Source of the DNA: Geobacillus subterraneus
GTDB lineage: Bacteria > Bacillota > Bacilli > Bacillales > Anoxybacillaceae
Length of the DNA stretch: 64,000 nucleotides
Assembly: GCF_001618685.1 (NCBI RefSeq)
Contig: NZ_CP014342.1
Coordinates: 1,736,001 to 1,800,000, forward strand
Reading direction: 5' to 3'
Part shown: positions 18,177-27,076 of the stretch, one piece after another
How positions within the stretch are numbered: the first letter of the stretch is position 1
How the letters are laid out: every line of letters begins with the position of its first letter
The notes under the pieces: model-generated
Told to the model about the DNA's origin: nothing
The model's input: only the letters and a program-made list of their open reading frames with translations
Database searches by the model: none
Program-made: the position numbers and the translations under genes

Positions 18177-18262
18177 AAAACCGACTAGCCGGTTTTCAGC
18201 TGGAACGGAAATAGACCAACGGTTATTTGCTTCGGCGACTATCGAGACCGACTAGTTGGTCT
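18177..18262. promoter_or_regulatory. Two palindromic TetR-type operators
   Basis: A 20-bp palindrome (18177-18196) and an 18-bp palindrome (18245-18262) share the core ACCGACTAG[CT][CT]GGT centred on CTAG, each with one mismatched pair. They lie between the TetR gene and yngJ, so the regulator probably controls the acyl-CoA operon here. Confidence 0.7.
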
Positions 18263-18278
18263 GTGCGCAACAGACCGC

Positions 18279-18905
18279 TTATTCGGCGGGTGGCCGCAGC
18301 AAAAACTGTGCCGCCGCCGGATGCTCTGGGTCGCGAAGCACCGCATGCAAAATGAAATCGGCAAAATAGCTCGCAATCTCCTCAATCGACAGCGGCCCGT
18401 CCGGATTGTACCATTTGTACGTCCAGTTCACCATGCCGATGATTGACATGCCGGCAATCTCCACCGACAGCTCCGGACGAAACTCGCCGGCCTCGACTCC
18501 CTCGCGGATGACGCGAAAAATAATCTGTTTAAATTCTTCGCGCTTTTCATTGATCAGCTCGGCGTATTCCGGTTTTAAGTACGTGCTTTCCTGATAAAAG
18601 ACGGTGATATGCGGTTTATATAAATGAAATACTTTGACAAACGATTGAACGATGGCGTACAAGCGCTCGGTCGGCGTCGAACAGCTTTCATACGCTTCCT
18701 GCGCTTTTGTCAGCGCATACGTAATAAAGACGTCATGAATATGGTACAGCAACTCGTCTTTCGATTTAAAATTATGGTAAAACCCGCCTTTCGACGTGTC
18801 GCTTTCCGCGACGATGCGGTCGACCGTCACGCCATGGTAGCCATATTTCTCAAACAAATGAAGAGCGGTGTCGATAATGCGGTCTCTGAGCGGTTTGTCA
18901 GCCAT
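18279..18905 (-). CDS. TetR/AcrR family regulator of the acyl-CoA operon
   Basis: A 208-residue one-component repressor. The N-terminal helix-turn-helix is evident (ALHLFEKYGYHGVTVDRIVAESDTSKGGFYHNFKSKDEL, residues about 14-55), and the C-terminal half is a helical ligand domain. The start ATG 18905 follows GAAGGAGAC; the extra in-frame N-terminal codons have no ribosome site. It lies immediately before yngJ on the same strand. An acyl-CoA intermediate is the probable inducer. Two palindromes downstream of its stop codon are candidate operators. Confidence 0.9.
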   Translation of the reverse strand: MADKPLRDRIIDTALHLFEKYGYHGVTVDRIVAESDTSKGGFYHNFKSKDELLYHIHDVFITYALTKAQEAYESCSTPTERLYAIVQSFVKVFHLYKPHITVFYQESTYLKPEYAELINEKREEFKQIIFRVIREGVEAGEFRPELSVEIAGMSIIGMVNWTYKWYNPDGPLSIEEIASYFADFILHAVLRDPEHPAAAQFLLRPPAE

Positions 18906-19163
18906 AACAGTCTCCTTCGCATCGATCGTAAAACATTTCAAAAAAAACGAAATATTCTTCTTGTTTATTAAGATACTCGACAGCTGCAACCATTGTCAAC
19001 AAAAATCGTTCCGGCGCCCGAAAAATGGAGGCGTCTTTCGCCGCACACCGTCCGACCGGCTGCGCGAGCCCTGTCCCCTAGCCGCACGAACTGAAACAAA
19101 ACAGATGCCTTATACATAATCACGGCCGTTTTTCCAAAAGATAAAAACCGGAGGTGGCTTCCA

Positions 19164-19412
19164 TTGGAACCGATGTTATGCCCGAACTGCAAAACGAACC
19201 GGACGCGGTTTCACCTCATCGAGCAGCACCCACGGGCGGTCAAGCTCGACCCGCATACCGGCGATATTGAGCACGAGTACACAAATGACGCGCTCGAACC
19301 GTTCCATCTCCCGTACCGCGGCCCAAGCTACCGCGTCCAATGCGGCGTCTGCGGGCTGATTGAAGATGCAGATATGTTCATTCAGCGCGCCAAATCTTCT
19401 CCATTGGGGTGA
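19164..19412 (+). CDS. Small zinc-ribbon-like protein, unknown
   Basis: An 82-residue protein with two CxxC pairs, CPNC near the N-terminus and CGVCG near residues 61-65, suggesting a zinc ribbon. The middle part is rich in His, Asp and aromatic residues. I do not recognise the family. TTG 19164 is preferred as start because GGAGGTGG ends six bases before it; an ATG nine bases later is possible. The stop overlaps the region of the next small gene, so the two are probably cotranscribed. Confidence 0.65.
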   Translation: MEPMLCPNCKTNRTRFHLIEQHPRAVKLDPHTGDIEHEYTNDALEPFHLPYRGPSYRVQCGVCGLIEDADMFIQRAKSSPLG

Positions 19413-19417
19413 TGAAC

Positions 19418-19552
19418 ATGACAAACAAAAACCAAACACCGTCCTCCATCGTTGACCAAAAGCAGCTCGTCAACGACAAGGCGAAAGCGATGCGGGAGCG
19501 CGGCGGCGAGCACATTCGCCGCGGCACGCCCAACGGCGCAGACGGACAATAA
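19418..19552 (+). CDS. Very small basic protein, unknown
   Basis: A 44-residue hydrophilic peptide MTNKNQTPSSIVDQKQLV... ending GTPNGADGQ. GGGGTGA ends five bases before ATG 19418, and it starts five bases after the preceding gene, so translation is likely coupled. Composition (Lys, Arg, Asn, Gln, no hydrophobic stretch) is like minor spore proteins, but I have no family match. A strong hairpin follows directly. Confidence 0.55.
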   Translation: MTNKNQTPSSIVDQKQLVNDKAKAMRERGGEHIRRGTPNGADGQ

Positions 19553-19588
19553 CCGCCAGCTTGCTTTTGCCCACAAGCAAGCTGGCGG
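19553..19588. terminator. Hairpin between convergent genes
   Basis: A perfect 14-bp stem CCGCCAGCTTGCTT / AAGCAAGCTGGCGG separates the plus-strand small genes from the minus-strand GNAT gene. The U-tract is weak on both sides. Confidence 0.6.
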
Positions 19589-19601
19589 GACTTCCGCCTT
19601 T

Positions 19602-20390
19602 CTAACGGTACATCGCCCACAATCCGATATCGCAAAAGCCAAGGCGATGATAAATGCGGCCGGCGTCTGGATTGTCATAAAACAAGCACGGCATCTTCCC
19701 TTCGGCAAGCAAATCACAAACGAGCTTCGCCACGATGGCGCTCGCATATCCTTTCCCGCGATGTTCTTGATCGGTGCAGACGCCGACGATCATCGCCGAC
19801 AGCGAATTTTCCGCCGCTGTCGATGCCGCCGCCACCATCTTGCCGTCTTGTTCAATATAGTACGTTCTCGCTGAATTCGTTTCCATCGCCTTCACCAGCA
19901 TGTCGCGCGCCGTCGGCCTCGTGTCAAACTCAGGAATGCGGCGCCGCAAGTCAATGATCCGATCAACATCGGCCCATCCGGCTGTTTTGACGGCGAACGC
20001 CCCCATTTCTTGACGGGCGCATTCATCCGTCCGGCACTCGCAAAAGTAAAGGGTCCGCTTCGCCCCGAGCGGCAGCCGCTCTTCAAACTGCCTGGCAATT
20101 TCCTCTTTACCGGACAGCTCGACAGGCAACGAGCGGGCGGTCTCGCGGATGAGACGAGCAAAGCCATCGGCATCAAAATCGCCAGGCGCGTACGGAATGT
20201 AGGAATCATAATAACGGAGCAGCACTGCCTTCAGCGAGCCGTTGCCGTCAAACTGCCCCCAGACGTCCTGGAAATCGGCGTCATAGCCAAATGACTCAAT
20301 ATCGCCGATAATAAACAAGTTGAACGATGGGTCTTGCTGTAAAAATAAAAACACTTGCTCATGGTCTTCCTTCGTTAACCGACGAATCAT
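19602..20390 (-). CDS. GNAT family N-acetyltransferase
   Basis: A 262-residue protein with a C-terminal GNAT domain: the acetyl-CoA loop is VCTDQEHRGKGYASAIV, followed by FYDNPDAGRIYHRLGFCDIG. The N-terminal half (MIRRLTKEDHEQVFLFLQQ...) resembles the DUF4081-type domain that precedes GNAT domains in Bacillus. The acceptor substrate is unknown. ATG 20390 follows AAAAGCGGGGGGG; the longer upstream frame contains no ribosome site. It is monocistronic and convergent with the small genes on the other strand. Confidence 0.85.
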   Translation of the reverse strand: MIRRLTKEDHEQVFLFLQQDPSFNLFIIGDIESFGYDADFQDVWGQFDGNGSLKAVLLRYYDSYIPYAPGDFDADGFARLIRETARSLPVELSGKEEIARQFEERLPLGAKRTLYFCECRTDECARQEMGAFAVKTAGWADVDRIIDLRRRIPEFDTRPTARDMLVKAMETNSARTYYIEQDGKMVAAASTAAENSLSAMIVGVCTDQEHRGKGYASAIVAKLVCDLLAEGKMPCLFYDNPDAGRIYHRLGFCDIGLWAMYR

Positions 20391-20570
20391 GGCGCCCCCC
20401 CGCTTTTCGAATGATATTTTTTCCATTATACTATAGTGTATATCCGTTGCCAATGGCGGAATGATCAGGAAGAAGGAGACGGCCGGCAACTGTGAGCGGC
20501 GGATGCTGTCAACCGGCGCCGGCCAACTACGAAGAGAGGAGGAAGCCCGCTTTCCATAAGCGAGGCGGCG

Positions 20571-20828
20571 ATGCCGATGAAGTTTATTGATGATCTATAT
20601 GAATATTACAAAGACCGGCTGACCGGGGATGAAGAAGACGCTGAAGCGGTGGCGATGTCCATTTTGGATGAACTCGACCGCCGCGACGTGCTGAAGCTGA
20701 TCGGTGAGATGACCGATGAAGAGCTGCTCGGCATGTTCGGCCTGTACTTGTTTGAAAGCTTGAAAGCGAAAATGGCCCGTGAAGGCCTCGGGGCCACGCG
20801 ACCGCAAGAGGGACCGCGCGTCCATTGA
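20571..20828 (+). CDS. DUF6154 family protein
   Basis: An 85-residue acidic helical protein. The core MKFIDDLYEYYKDRLTGDEEDAEAVAMSILDEL ... DEELLGMFGLYLFESLKAKMAREGLG matches the small Bacillaceae family DUF6154. The function is unknown. Two in-frame ATGs (20571 and 20577) follow a weak GAGGCGG site; the second would give the usual MKF start. A stronger AGGAGG at 20536-20541 is too far away to serve either. Confidence 0.75.
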   Translation: MPMKFIDDLYEYYKDRLTGDEEDAEAVAMSILDELDRRDVLKLIGEMTDEELLGMFGLYLFESLKAKMAREGLGATRPQEGPRVH

Positions 20829-20829
20829 T

Positions 20830-20880
20830 AAAAAACGGCTGCCCCGGCCAGACAGAGCCGTCTGTACGGGGGACAGCCGC
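20830..20880 (-). terminator. Terminator, probably for ilvA
   Basis: The imperfect stem CGGCTGTCCCCC / GGGGCAGCCG has a large loop and is followed by TTTTTT on the minus strand. It lies 196 bp past the ilvA stop; the stretch between holds no gene I can see. Confidence 0.55.
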
Positions 20881-21075
20881 ATGTTGCGAACAAAGGCCGG
20901 GGCTTGTCATGCCTAACAGCCTTTAACGGAACGATGAACTGCGCAAACCGTACGGAACGTGCTCCGTCATCAGCCCGCCGCGAATGCGTCTTCCGCTTTC
21001 CCCGCTTAAAAGCCGAAAGGCTGTCTTCGAATGGAACGCTCTCCCACTTGCGCTGACGCTTCTAGTTCGAGCCGC

Positions 21076-22284
21076 CTACCGGTAAAACTGTACGTCATAT
21101 CCTTCTTTCAATAACACTTGATAAATCTGCTGGATATGATCTTCATTTTTCGTCTCGAGTGAAAAATGAATTTCCGCCTGGCCCGGCAGCACTTTGGCGC
21201 CGATGCGCTGGTGGTGGATCGACATCACGTTTGCCTCGAGTTCGGCGATAATGCGCAGCAGCTTGTTCAATTGCCCCGGCTTATCGGAAATGATCGTCGT
21301 AAACGTAACAAAGCGGCCGGCCTCGACAAGCCCCCGCTCGATGATGCGGGAAATCAACGTCACATCAACATTGCCGCCGCTTAAAATGGCCGCGACTTTT
21401 TTGTCGCGAAACGGGAGCTTTTGATACAAAAGCGCCGCCAGCGGGCAGGCTGCCGACCCTTCGACGAGCAGTTTGTTCCGCTCGAGCAAATAAAGCATCG
21501 TCCGCGAAATTTCCGCCTCCTCCACACAAACAACGCCATCGACGTACTGCTCGATATATTGGTACGTAATATTGCCCGGCTTTTTCACCGCGATGCCGTC
21601 GGCGATCGTATCCGACGCGGCGATGGCGACCGGCTGCTTATGGCGGAGGGCGGCGGTCATGCCGGGGCAGGCTGACGACTCAACGCCATACACCTCGACG
21701 GACGGCTTCAGCTGTTTTAATGTCAACGCCAGCCCCGCAAGCAAACCGCCGCCGCCGACCGGGCAAAGGACGACGTCCACATCGGGAAGCTGCTCCATCA
21801 ACTCTAAGCCGATCGTTCCTTGGCCAGCCATGACGGCCAAATCGTCAAACGGGTGCACAAACGTCATTCCCCGCTCGCGCTGCAGCTCAAGCGCATATTC
21901 GAGCGCCTCATCGAACACATCGCCATGCAAAACAACTTCCGCTCCGTAGCTTTTCGTCGCTTCGATTTTGCTTAGCGGCGCCCCTTTCGGCATGACGATC
22001 GTGCACGGAATATGAAGCATACCGCTTGCGTAGGCGACTCCTTGGGCATGATTGCCGGCCGAGGCGGCGATAACACCGCGCGACCGCTCTTCGTCGGTCA
22101 ACGACATAATTTTATTGAATGATCCCCTTACTTTAAACGACCCCGTTTTTTGCAAATTTTCAAGCTTCATATACACGTCATTGCCGGACAACCGGCTGAA
22201 CGTTTGCGAATGTTCAAGCGGCGTTTCATGGACAACGCCTTTCATTTTCGCCCTTGCTTGTTCAATGTCTGTTAACGTCAACAT
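21076..22284 (-). CDS. ilvA: Threonine ammonia-lyase (threonine dehydratase)
   Basis: A 402-residue fold-type II PLP enzyme converting threonine to 2-oxobutyrate. The PLP lysine is in GSFKVRGS, the phosphate-binding loop in PVGGGGLLAG, and the substrate loop SAGNHAQG is intact. A C-terminal ACT domain (FTTIISDKPGQLNKLL ... HHQRIG) suggests amino-acid control. The length fits the short IlvA/TdcB form common in Geobacillus, so it could serve isoleucine synthesis or catabolism. The start ATG 22284 follows AGAAAGGGTGG. No T-box leader was seen upstream. Confidence 0.92.
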   Translation of the reverse strand: MLTLTDIEQARAKMKGVVHETPLEHSQTFSRLSGNDVYMKLENLQKTGSFKVRGSFNKIMSLTDEERSRGVIAASAGNHAQGVAYASGMLHIPCTIVMPKGAPLSKIEATKSYGAEVVLHGDVFDEALEYALELQRERGMTFVHPFDDLAVMAGQGTIGLELMEQLPDVDVVLCPVGGGGLLAGLALTLKQLKPSVEVYGVESSACPGMTAALRHKQPVAIAASDTIADGIAVKKPGNITYQYIEQYVDGVVCVEEAEISRTMLYLLERNKLLVEGSAACPLAALLYQKLPFRDKKVAAILSGGNVDVTLISRIIERGLVEAGRFVTFTTIISDKPGQLNKLLRIIAELEANVMSIHHQRIGAKVLPGQAEIHFSLETKNEDHIQQIYQVLLKEGYDVQFYR

Positions 22285-22520
22285 CCCCAAACCACCCTTT
22301 CTGATCAGGCGATCGGTCCTTTTTTGCCCCGCTTTGCGATAGAAACAGCGAACGGAAAAGCCGAGCTCTTTAGAGATGGAATGAAGGCGCACCCTGCATT
22401 TCATCAACGACGGAAATATTGTATCATAAAATCACCGCTTCATCATTCATCGATATGGTTTGCGTTGCTTTTTCCTTGAGCGATGGCGTACGATAAAAAG
22501 AGTGAAGGAGGGAATAACTT

Positions 22521-23687
22521 ATGCAGCAACGCCGCCCTTTGTTGCTTTTATCGATCGTCATGTTTTTCGTTATGTCAGGTTTTGGCATCATTATTCCCGT
22601 ATTGCCGTTTCTCGCTGAAGAAGTAGGGGCTACTCCGCTTGAGCTCGGGTTGCTCATGGCGGTGTATTCGCTCATGCAGCTGTTGTTTTCCCCGATGTGG
22701 GGACAGCTGTCCGACCGTTATGGCCGTAAGCCGGTATTGCTCATCGGCATCACCGGGCTGTCGTTATCGTTTTTCCTTTTTTCCGCAGCCGAAACGCTCA
22801 TGATGCTGTTTATCGCCCGCTTGCTTGGCGGGGCGCTGTCAGCGGCAGCGATGCCGACCGTGATGGCGTATGCAGCCGACGTCACCACACCGGATGAACG
22901 CGGAAAAGCGATGGGAGCGATCGGCGCCGCAACCGGGCTCGGCTTTATTTGCGGACCGGCCATTGGGGGAATGTTTTCGCAAACAAATTTGCAGCTGCCG
23001 TTCGCCATCGCAGGAGCGCTATCGGCGGCGACAGCGCTGTTCGTATGGTTCGTTTTGCCGGAATCGATGCGCCAACCAGCCGCCATCCGATCGACCAGCC
23101 GGCAGCCGCTCGGAGAAATGATGAGAAGCCCGTTTCTTTATTTGTATTTGCTGCAATGGACAGCAACGCTCGCTCTCGCCGGGCTTGAGGCAACGTTTGC
23201 TTACTTCGCAGATCGCCGCGCCGGGCTCGGTTCAGTTGAGCTCGGATATATTTTTATGGTGATGGGAATCGCCAGCGCCTTCGTCCAAGGGGCGCTCCTT
23301 GGACGATTGATCAAACGGTTTGGCGAGGGCCGTGTCCTTCAGGGCGGGCTTGTCGTCTCGGCTCTTGGCTTTGCATCTATTTTACTCGTGCAAGACTTTT
23401 GGACGGCCGCCCTTTTTTTATCGATCTTCGGCATCGGCAACGGTGTCATCCGTCCTTGCGTCTCCTCGCTCATTACAAAGCAGGCGGCCGGCCGGCAAGG
23501 GAGGGCGGCCGGACTATTGTCATCATTTGATTCGCTCGGCCGCATCATCGGCCCGATTATCGGCGGCGGTTTGTTCAGCTATATGGCCGGGCTTCCTTAC
23601 TTGTTCGGCATCGTTCTTTGCCTTGTCGGTGCGGGATTGTACGGGCTGTTTGCCGCCCGCAGCCAGGCGCGCCGTTTGCTTCCTTAA
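22521..23687 (+). CDS. MFS transporter, probable drug exporter
   Basis: A 388-residue, 12-helix major facilitator (DHA1, Bmr/NorA/TetA group). Motif A appears as GQLSDRYGRKPVLL after helix 2, and motif C as GAATGLGFICGPAIGG in helix 5. The start ATG follows GTGAAGGAGGGAATA. No regulator is adjacent. It stands divergent from ilvA. The substrate cannot be deduced. Confidence 0.9.
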   Translation: MQQRRPLLLLSIVMFFVMSGFGIIIPVLPFLAEEVGATPLELGLLMAVYSLMQLLFSPMWGQLSDRYGRKPVLLIGITGLSLSFFLFSAAETLMMLFIARLLGGALSAAAMPTVMAYAADVTTPDERGKAMGAIGAATGLGFICGPAIGGMFSQTNLQLPFAIAGALSAATALFVWFVLPESMRQPAAIRSTSRQPLGEMMRSPFLYLYLLQWTATLALAGLEATFAYFADRRAGLGSVELGYIFMVMGIASAFVQGALLGRLIKRFGEGRVLQGGLVVSALGFASILLVQDFWTAALFLSIFGIGNGVIRPCVSSLITKQAAGRQGRAAGLLSSFDSLGRIIGPIIGGGLFSYMAGLPYLFGIVLCLVGAGLYGLFAARSQARRLLP

Positions 23688-23905
23688 TCCGCTCCTCTGA
23701 TGGCGGATTTTTATTGATTATTTAGCACATAGTTTTATAAAAAATACAAAGAGATAGATAAACAACTGTCACTGGCATCTGTTTTTCTTGTTCATCATTT
23801 AGCACATCGTTCGATTAAGGCAAACAAACTCGTTTGAGAATAGGCAAACATAGATGAATTTGCTAATATGGAAGAAAAGCATTCGGAGCACGAAAGAATG
23901 AAACG
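23688..23905. other. AT-rich intergenic stretch with repeated motif
   Basis: No gene is supported here. The motif TTTAGCACAT occurs at 23721-23730 and 23798-23807 and, with changes, at 24133-24142 and 25540-25549. AACTGTCACTG occurs at 23764-23774 and again at 24118-24128. Confidence 0.5.
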
Positions 23906-24090
23906 GTGGTGACCGAAAAATGGCATGATACAGCGCCGGGCGTCGCGGCGTGGACAACGACGGCAACGAGCGGCCGTCAAGACGATGATACATACGTTGT
24001 GACATTGGCTGAAACAGCGTTTTACCCGAAAGGCGGCGGCCAGCCGTCTGACACCGGCATGATCGCCGGCTTGCCGGTTCGAAACGGCAG
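23906..24090 (+). pseudogene. Remnant of an AlaX-type alanyl-tRNA editing gene
   Basis: The first roughly 60 codons resemble the N-terminus of AlaX/AlaRS-related editing proteins: a start like VTEKWHDTAPG, then the diagnostic block ETAFYPKGGGQPSDTG. After this the similarity ends in an unrelated tail and a stop near 24184. A full AlaX-type protein is 200-400 residues and contains HxxxH and CxxxH zinc sites, none of which is here. I read this as a deletion remnant. An alternative is a short standalone peptide, but conservation of only the first block argues against that. Confidence 0.65.
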
Positions 24091-24222
24091 GCAACGATGG
24101 CGGCCTCCATTGATGCCAACTGTCACTGACCGTTCAGCACATATAAGGGCGTTCCTCATAGCCAAAGACGAGTCACTTTTGTAAAATAGGAAATGAGATG
24201 TGTAGCTAAGGAGTTTGGAAGG

Positions 24223-25488
24223 ATGAACGATCGATTGGTACAACAACAAACTGAAGAGCTCGAGCGAAAGTTGCGCGCTTATGAGCGGCTCATCGAACAG
24301 CTTCCGTTCCCATTTGTGTTTACCGATTACGAAACCGGAATCACCATCGAAAAAGGCCGCGGCAACGATGCCCGGCCGCGCCTGCACCCGGTCCCGGCCG
24401 CCCCTGGCAAGGAAGCGGAATGGCAGTGGGACATTGACTTGTATCACGATGTGCCATTTGAAAAGGTTGAGGCGTTTTTAACACCGCTCCTTGACCTTGT
24501 TCCGCATCATATCGTTTTCGTCGACAGCCATGGCATCATTACGCTTTGCAATTTGCAGGCGGCCATCGACACCGGCGTCGACCGCGACGCCATCATCGGC
24601 AAACATATTCGCGAGTTGCTGAAGCTTCCCGACGAGCTGATCGCAACACTTCAATCGCTCGAAAGGGGCGAACCGCTTTACAATCACGAAGTGCTCGACC
24701 GCTTTTACGGCATCGTCAATACCCGCTTTATTTATAATGATGACGGATCGGTCAAACGGGTCATTAGTATGTTCCAATCGCTCAGCATGATGAAAGAAAC
24801 GGAAAAGTTGGCCGTCGCCGGCCGCATTGCCGCCGGCATCGCCCATGAAATCCGCAACCCGCTGACGACGGTGCGCGGCTATTTGCAGCTGCTGAAAAAT
24901 GATTTGCCGGATCGCATCGCGTCGCTCGTTGAGCGGCTGCTCATCCCTGAACTCGACCGGGCGAACAACATCATTACCGACTTTTTAAATATCGCCAAAC
25001 CGGCCGACGTGAAAATGGAGACGTTCAACTTGCACCGCTTTTTGCGTGATGACGTCGGTGTTTTGCTGCAAAGCGAAGCGCTGCTTCATAATGTGAACGT
25101 CCATTTTGATCTTGATGAACAGCTTGACGATTATGAAATGAACGGCGACCGCAGCCAACTGCTGCAAGTGTTTTTAAACTTATTCCGCAACGCCGTCGAG
25201 GCGAAAGTCGCGAAGACGATGAATGTGACGGTCAGCAGCTGGAAAGCAAACCATATCGTCCAGCTTCGCTTCTGCGATGACGGGCCCGGCATTCCGTCGT
25301 CGGTCATCGATCATATTTTTGATCCGTTTTTCTCAACGAAAGAAACGGGGACAGGGCTTGGCCTTTCATTGTCGAAAAAAATCGTCGAACTGCATCGGGG
25401 AACGATGAAAGTGCAAAGCGGCGGGGGCGGCGCCTGTTTTCTCATGGAATTTCCGCTCCGCAGCCAGCCGCCGTTTCTTACGTCGTAA
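24223..25488 (+). CDS. PAS-domain sporulation-type histidine kinase (orphan)
   Basis: A 421-residue soluble sensor kinase. A coiled N-terminus is followed by a PAS domain (about residues 95-200, with DLVPHHIVFVDSHGIIT), HisKA with phosphorylatable His in AHEIRNPLTTVRGYLQLL, and HATPase_c with N-box FLNLFRNAVEA, G1 DDGPGI and G2 GTGLGLSL. There is no membrane segment. No response regulator is adjacent, which fits the orphan kinases that feed Spo0F. The start is ATG 24223 after AAGGAG at 24208-24213. The ATP-binding part is similar to that of the kinase at the left edge of the window. Confidence 0.9.
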   Translation: MNDRLVQQQTEELERKLRAYERLIEQLPFPFVFTDYETGITIEKGRGNDARPRLHPVPAAPGKEAEWQWDIDLYHDVPFEKVEAFLTPLLDLVPHHIVFVDSHGIITLCNLQAAIDTGVDRDAIIGKHIRELLKLPDELIATLQSLERGEPLYNHEVLDRFYGIVNTRFIYNDDGSVKRVISMFQSLSMMKETEKLAVAGRIAAGIAHEIRNPLTTVRGYLQLLKNDLPDRIASLVERLLIPELDRANNIITDFLNIAKPADVKMETFNLHRFLRDDVGVLLQSEALLHNVNVHFDLDEQLDDYEMNGDRSQLLQVFLNLFRNAVEAKVAKTMNVTVSSWKANHIVQLRFCDDGPGIPSSVIDHIFDPFFSTKETGTGLGLSLSKKIVELHRGTMKVQSGGGGACFLMEFPLRSQPPFLTS

Positions 25489-25582
25489 ACGGCTTCCGGA
25501 AGGGGATGGCGCCCTGTCTCGGGAGCGGAAGATTGATGATTTAGCACAATGTGTTGTTTCTTAAGCTAAAGGAGGGGCCGCT

Positions 25583-26950
25583 ATGGCAATGACCGCTCCA
25601 GCCGCCGGAAAATGGCGACGTCTGTTCGCTTTGTTTCTCCCTATTTTTGTTTCGCAGGCCGGCCAATATATGATGAATTTTACTGACGTCGCGATGTCCG
25701 GCCACGCGAGTGCCGAAGATCTGGCCGGGGTGGCGATTGGCTCCAGCCTATGGGTGCCGGTGTTCACCGGGGTCGGCGGTATTTTGCTCGCCCTGTCGCC
25801 AATCGTCTCCCAGCATTTCGGCGCCGGACGGCATGAAGATATTTCCCGCACTGTCATCCAAGCGCTTTATTTGTCCGTCGCAATCGCACTCGCCCTCGTC
25901 CTGGCCGGCGCGGTCGCCGTGTCGTTCATTTTGGAACAGATGCAGCTTGAAGAAAGCGTCCGGTACATCGCCTCCCATTATTTGCTGGCGTTGTCGCTCG
26001 GAATCATCCCGCTGTTCCTTTATGCCGTGCTTCGCTATTCGATCGATGCGCTTGGGCAGACGAAAGTGACGATGTGGATTACGCTCACCGCCTTGCCGAT
26101 CAACATGCTGTTCAACTGGCTGTTCATTTACGGACACGGCGGATTTCCGCGCCTTGGCGGCATCGGCACCGGCTATGCGACAGCAATCACGTATACGTAC
26201 TGCTTTGTGTCCGCCGCCTTGGTTGCTGCCAAATTTCGCCGCTTTGCCCCATATCGTGCGTTCGCGCGTTTTTATCGCCCTTCATGGGCCACATGGAAAG
26301 AGCTGCTCAAAACAGGGGTGCCGATCGGGTCGGCCATCTTTTTTGAAACGAGCATTTTTGCCGCTGTAACGCTGCTTGTCGGCCGATTTGGCGCCGAAAC
26401 AGTCGCCGCCCATCAGAGCGCCCTTAACTTCGCTTCGCTGTTGTATATGATTCCGCTCAGTTTGTCAATGGCGCTGACGATCGCGGTCGGCTTCGAAGCG
26501 GGGGCCAAACGGTATGAAGACGCGAAGCAGTTTTGCCGAATCGGCATTGCCATCGCCTTGGCCGTCGCTGCGGCTGCTGCTCTGTTTCTTTACGCCTTCC
26601 GCGGCCATGTCGCCCGGCTGTACACGAACGATCCCGCTGTGGCGGCGCTGACCGGAAAGTTTTTGCTGTATGCGATCTTCTTCCAGTTTTCCGATGCCAT
26701 CGCCGCTCCCATTCAAGGGGCGCTGCGCGGCTATAAAGATGTCAACGCCGTGTTTTGGGCCGCTCTTCTCGCCTACTGGGGCATCGGACTTCCCGTCGGC
26801 TGTGCGCTCGCTCTGCTGACCGCCGCCGGGGCGTTCGGCTACTGGATCGGCCTCATCACCGGGCTGGCGGCCGGAGCGCTTTTCCTCAGTTTTCGCCTGC
26901 GGGCCATCTGGCGCCGCCACGGAAGCCGGCGCACGCCGCTCGCCTCGTAA
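25583..26950 (+). CDS. MATE family efflux transporter
   Basis: A 455-residue, 12-helix multidrug and toxin extrusion protein. The two homologous halves begin LFALFLPIFVSQAGQYMMNFTDVAMSG and ELLKTGVPIGSAIFFETSIF. MATE proteins expel cationic compounds using Na+ or H+. AAGGAGGGG precedes the ATG by seven bases. The gene is 95 bp after the kinase gene and probably has its own transcript; a palindromic-looking AGCACAATGTGTT lies in the gap. Confidence 0.93.
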   Translation: MAMTAPAAGKWRRLFALFLPIFVSQAGQYMMNFTDVAMSGHASAEDLAGVAIGSSLWVPVFTGVGGILLALSPIVSQHFGAGRHEDISRTVIQALYLSVAIALALVLAGAVAVSFILEQMQLEESVRYIASHYLLALSLGIIPLFLYAVLRYSIDALGQTKVTMWITLTALPINMLFNWLFIYGHGGFPRLGGIGTGYATAITYTYCFVSAALVAAKFRRFAPYRAFARFYRPSWATWKELLKTGVPIGSAIFFETSIFAAVTLLVGRFGAETVAAHQSALNFASLLYMIPLSLSMALTIAVGFEAGAKRYEDAKQFCRIGIAIALAVAAAAALFLYAFRGHVARLYTNDPAVAALTGKFLLYAIFFQFSDAIAAPIQGALRGYKDVNAVFWAALLAYWGIGLPVGCALALLTAAGAFGYWIGLITGLAAGALFLSFRLRAIWRRHGSRRTPLAS

Positions 26951-26986
26951 GGCAGAGGCGCCCGGGCCAGCGGCTATAAACAAAGC

Positions 26987-27016
26987 GAAGGATGCCCATC
27001 ATTCGGGGCATCCTTC
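26987..27016. terminator. Hairpin between MATE and DUF1028 genes
   Basis: The stem GAAGGATGCCC / GGGGCATCCTTC (convergent genes) has only modest U-tracts on either side. Confidence 0.55.
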
Positions 27017-27076
27017 ATTGCGACGATGTCAAAACGGACAAGCCGCAAAACGTTCCGGTTGACAACCGGCTGCTGT

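Noticed and set aside
22285..22407. T-box leader before ilvA
   Set aside because: No AGGGTGGNACCGCG-type motif or terminator pair is visible, and the distance to the start is short.
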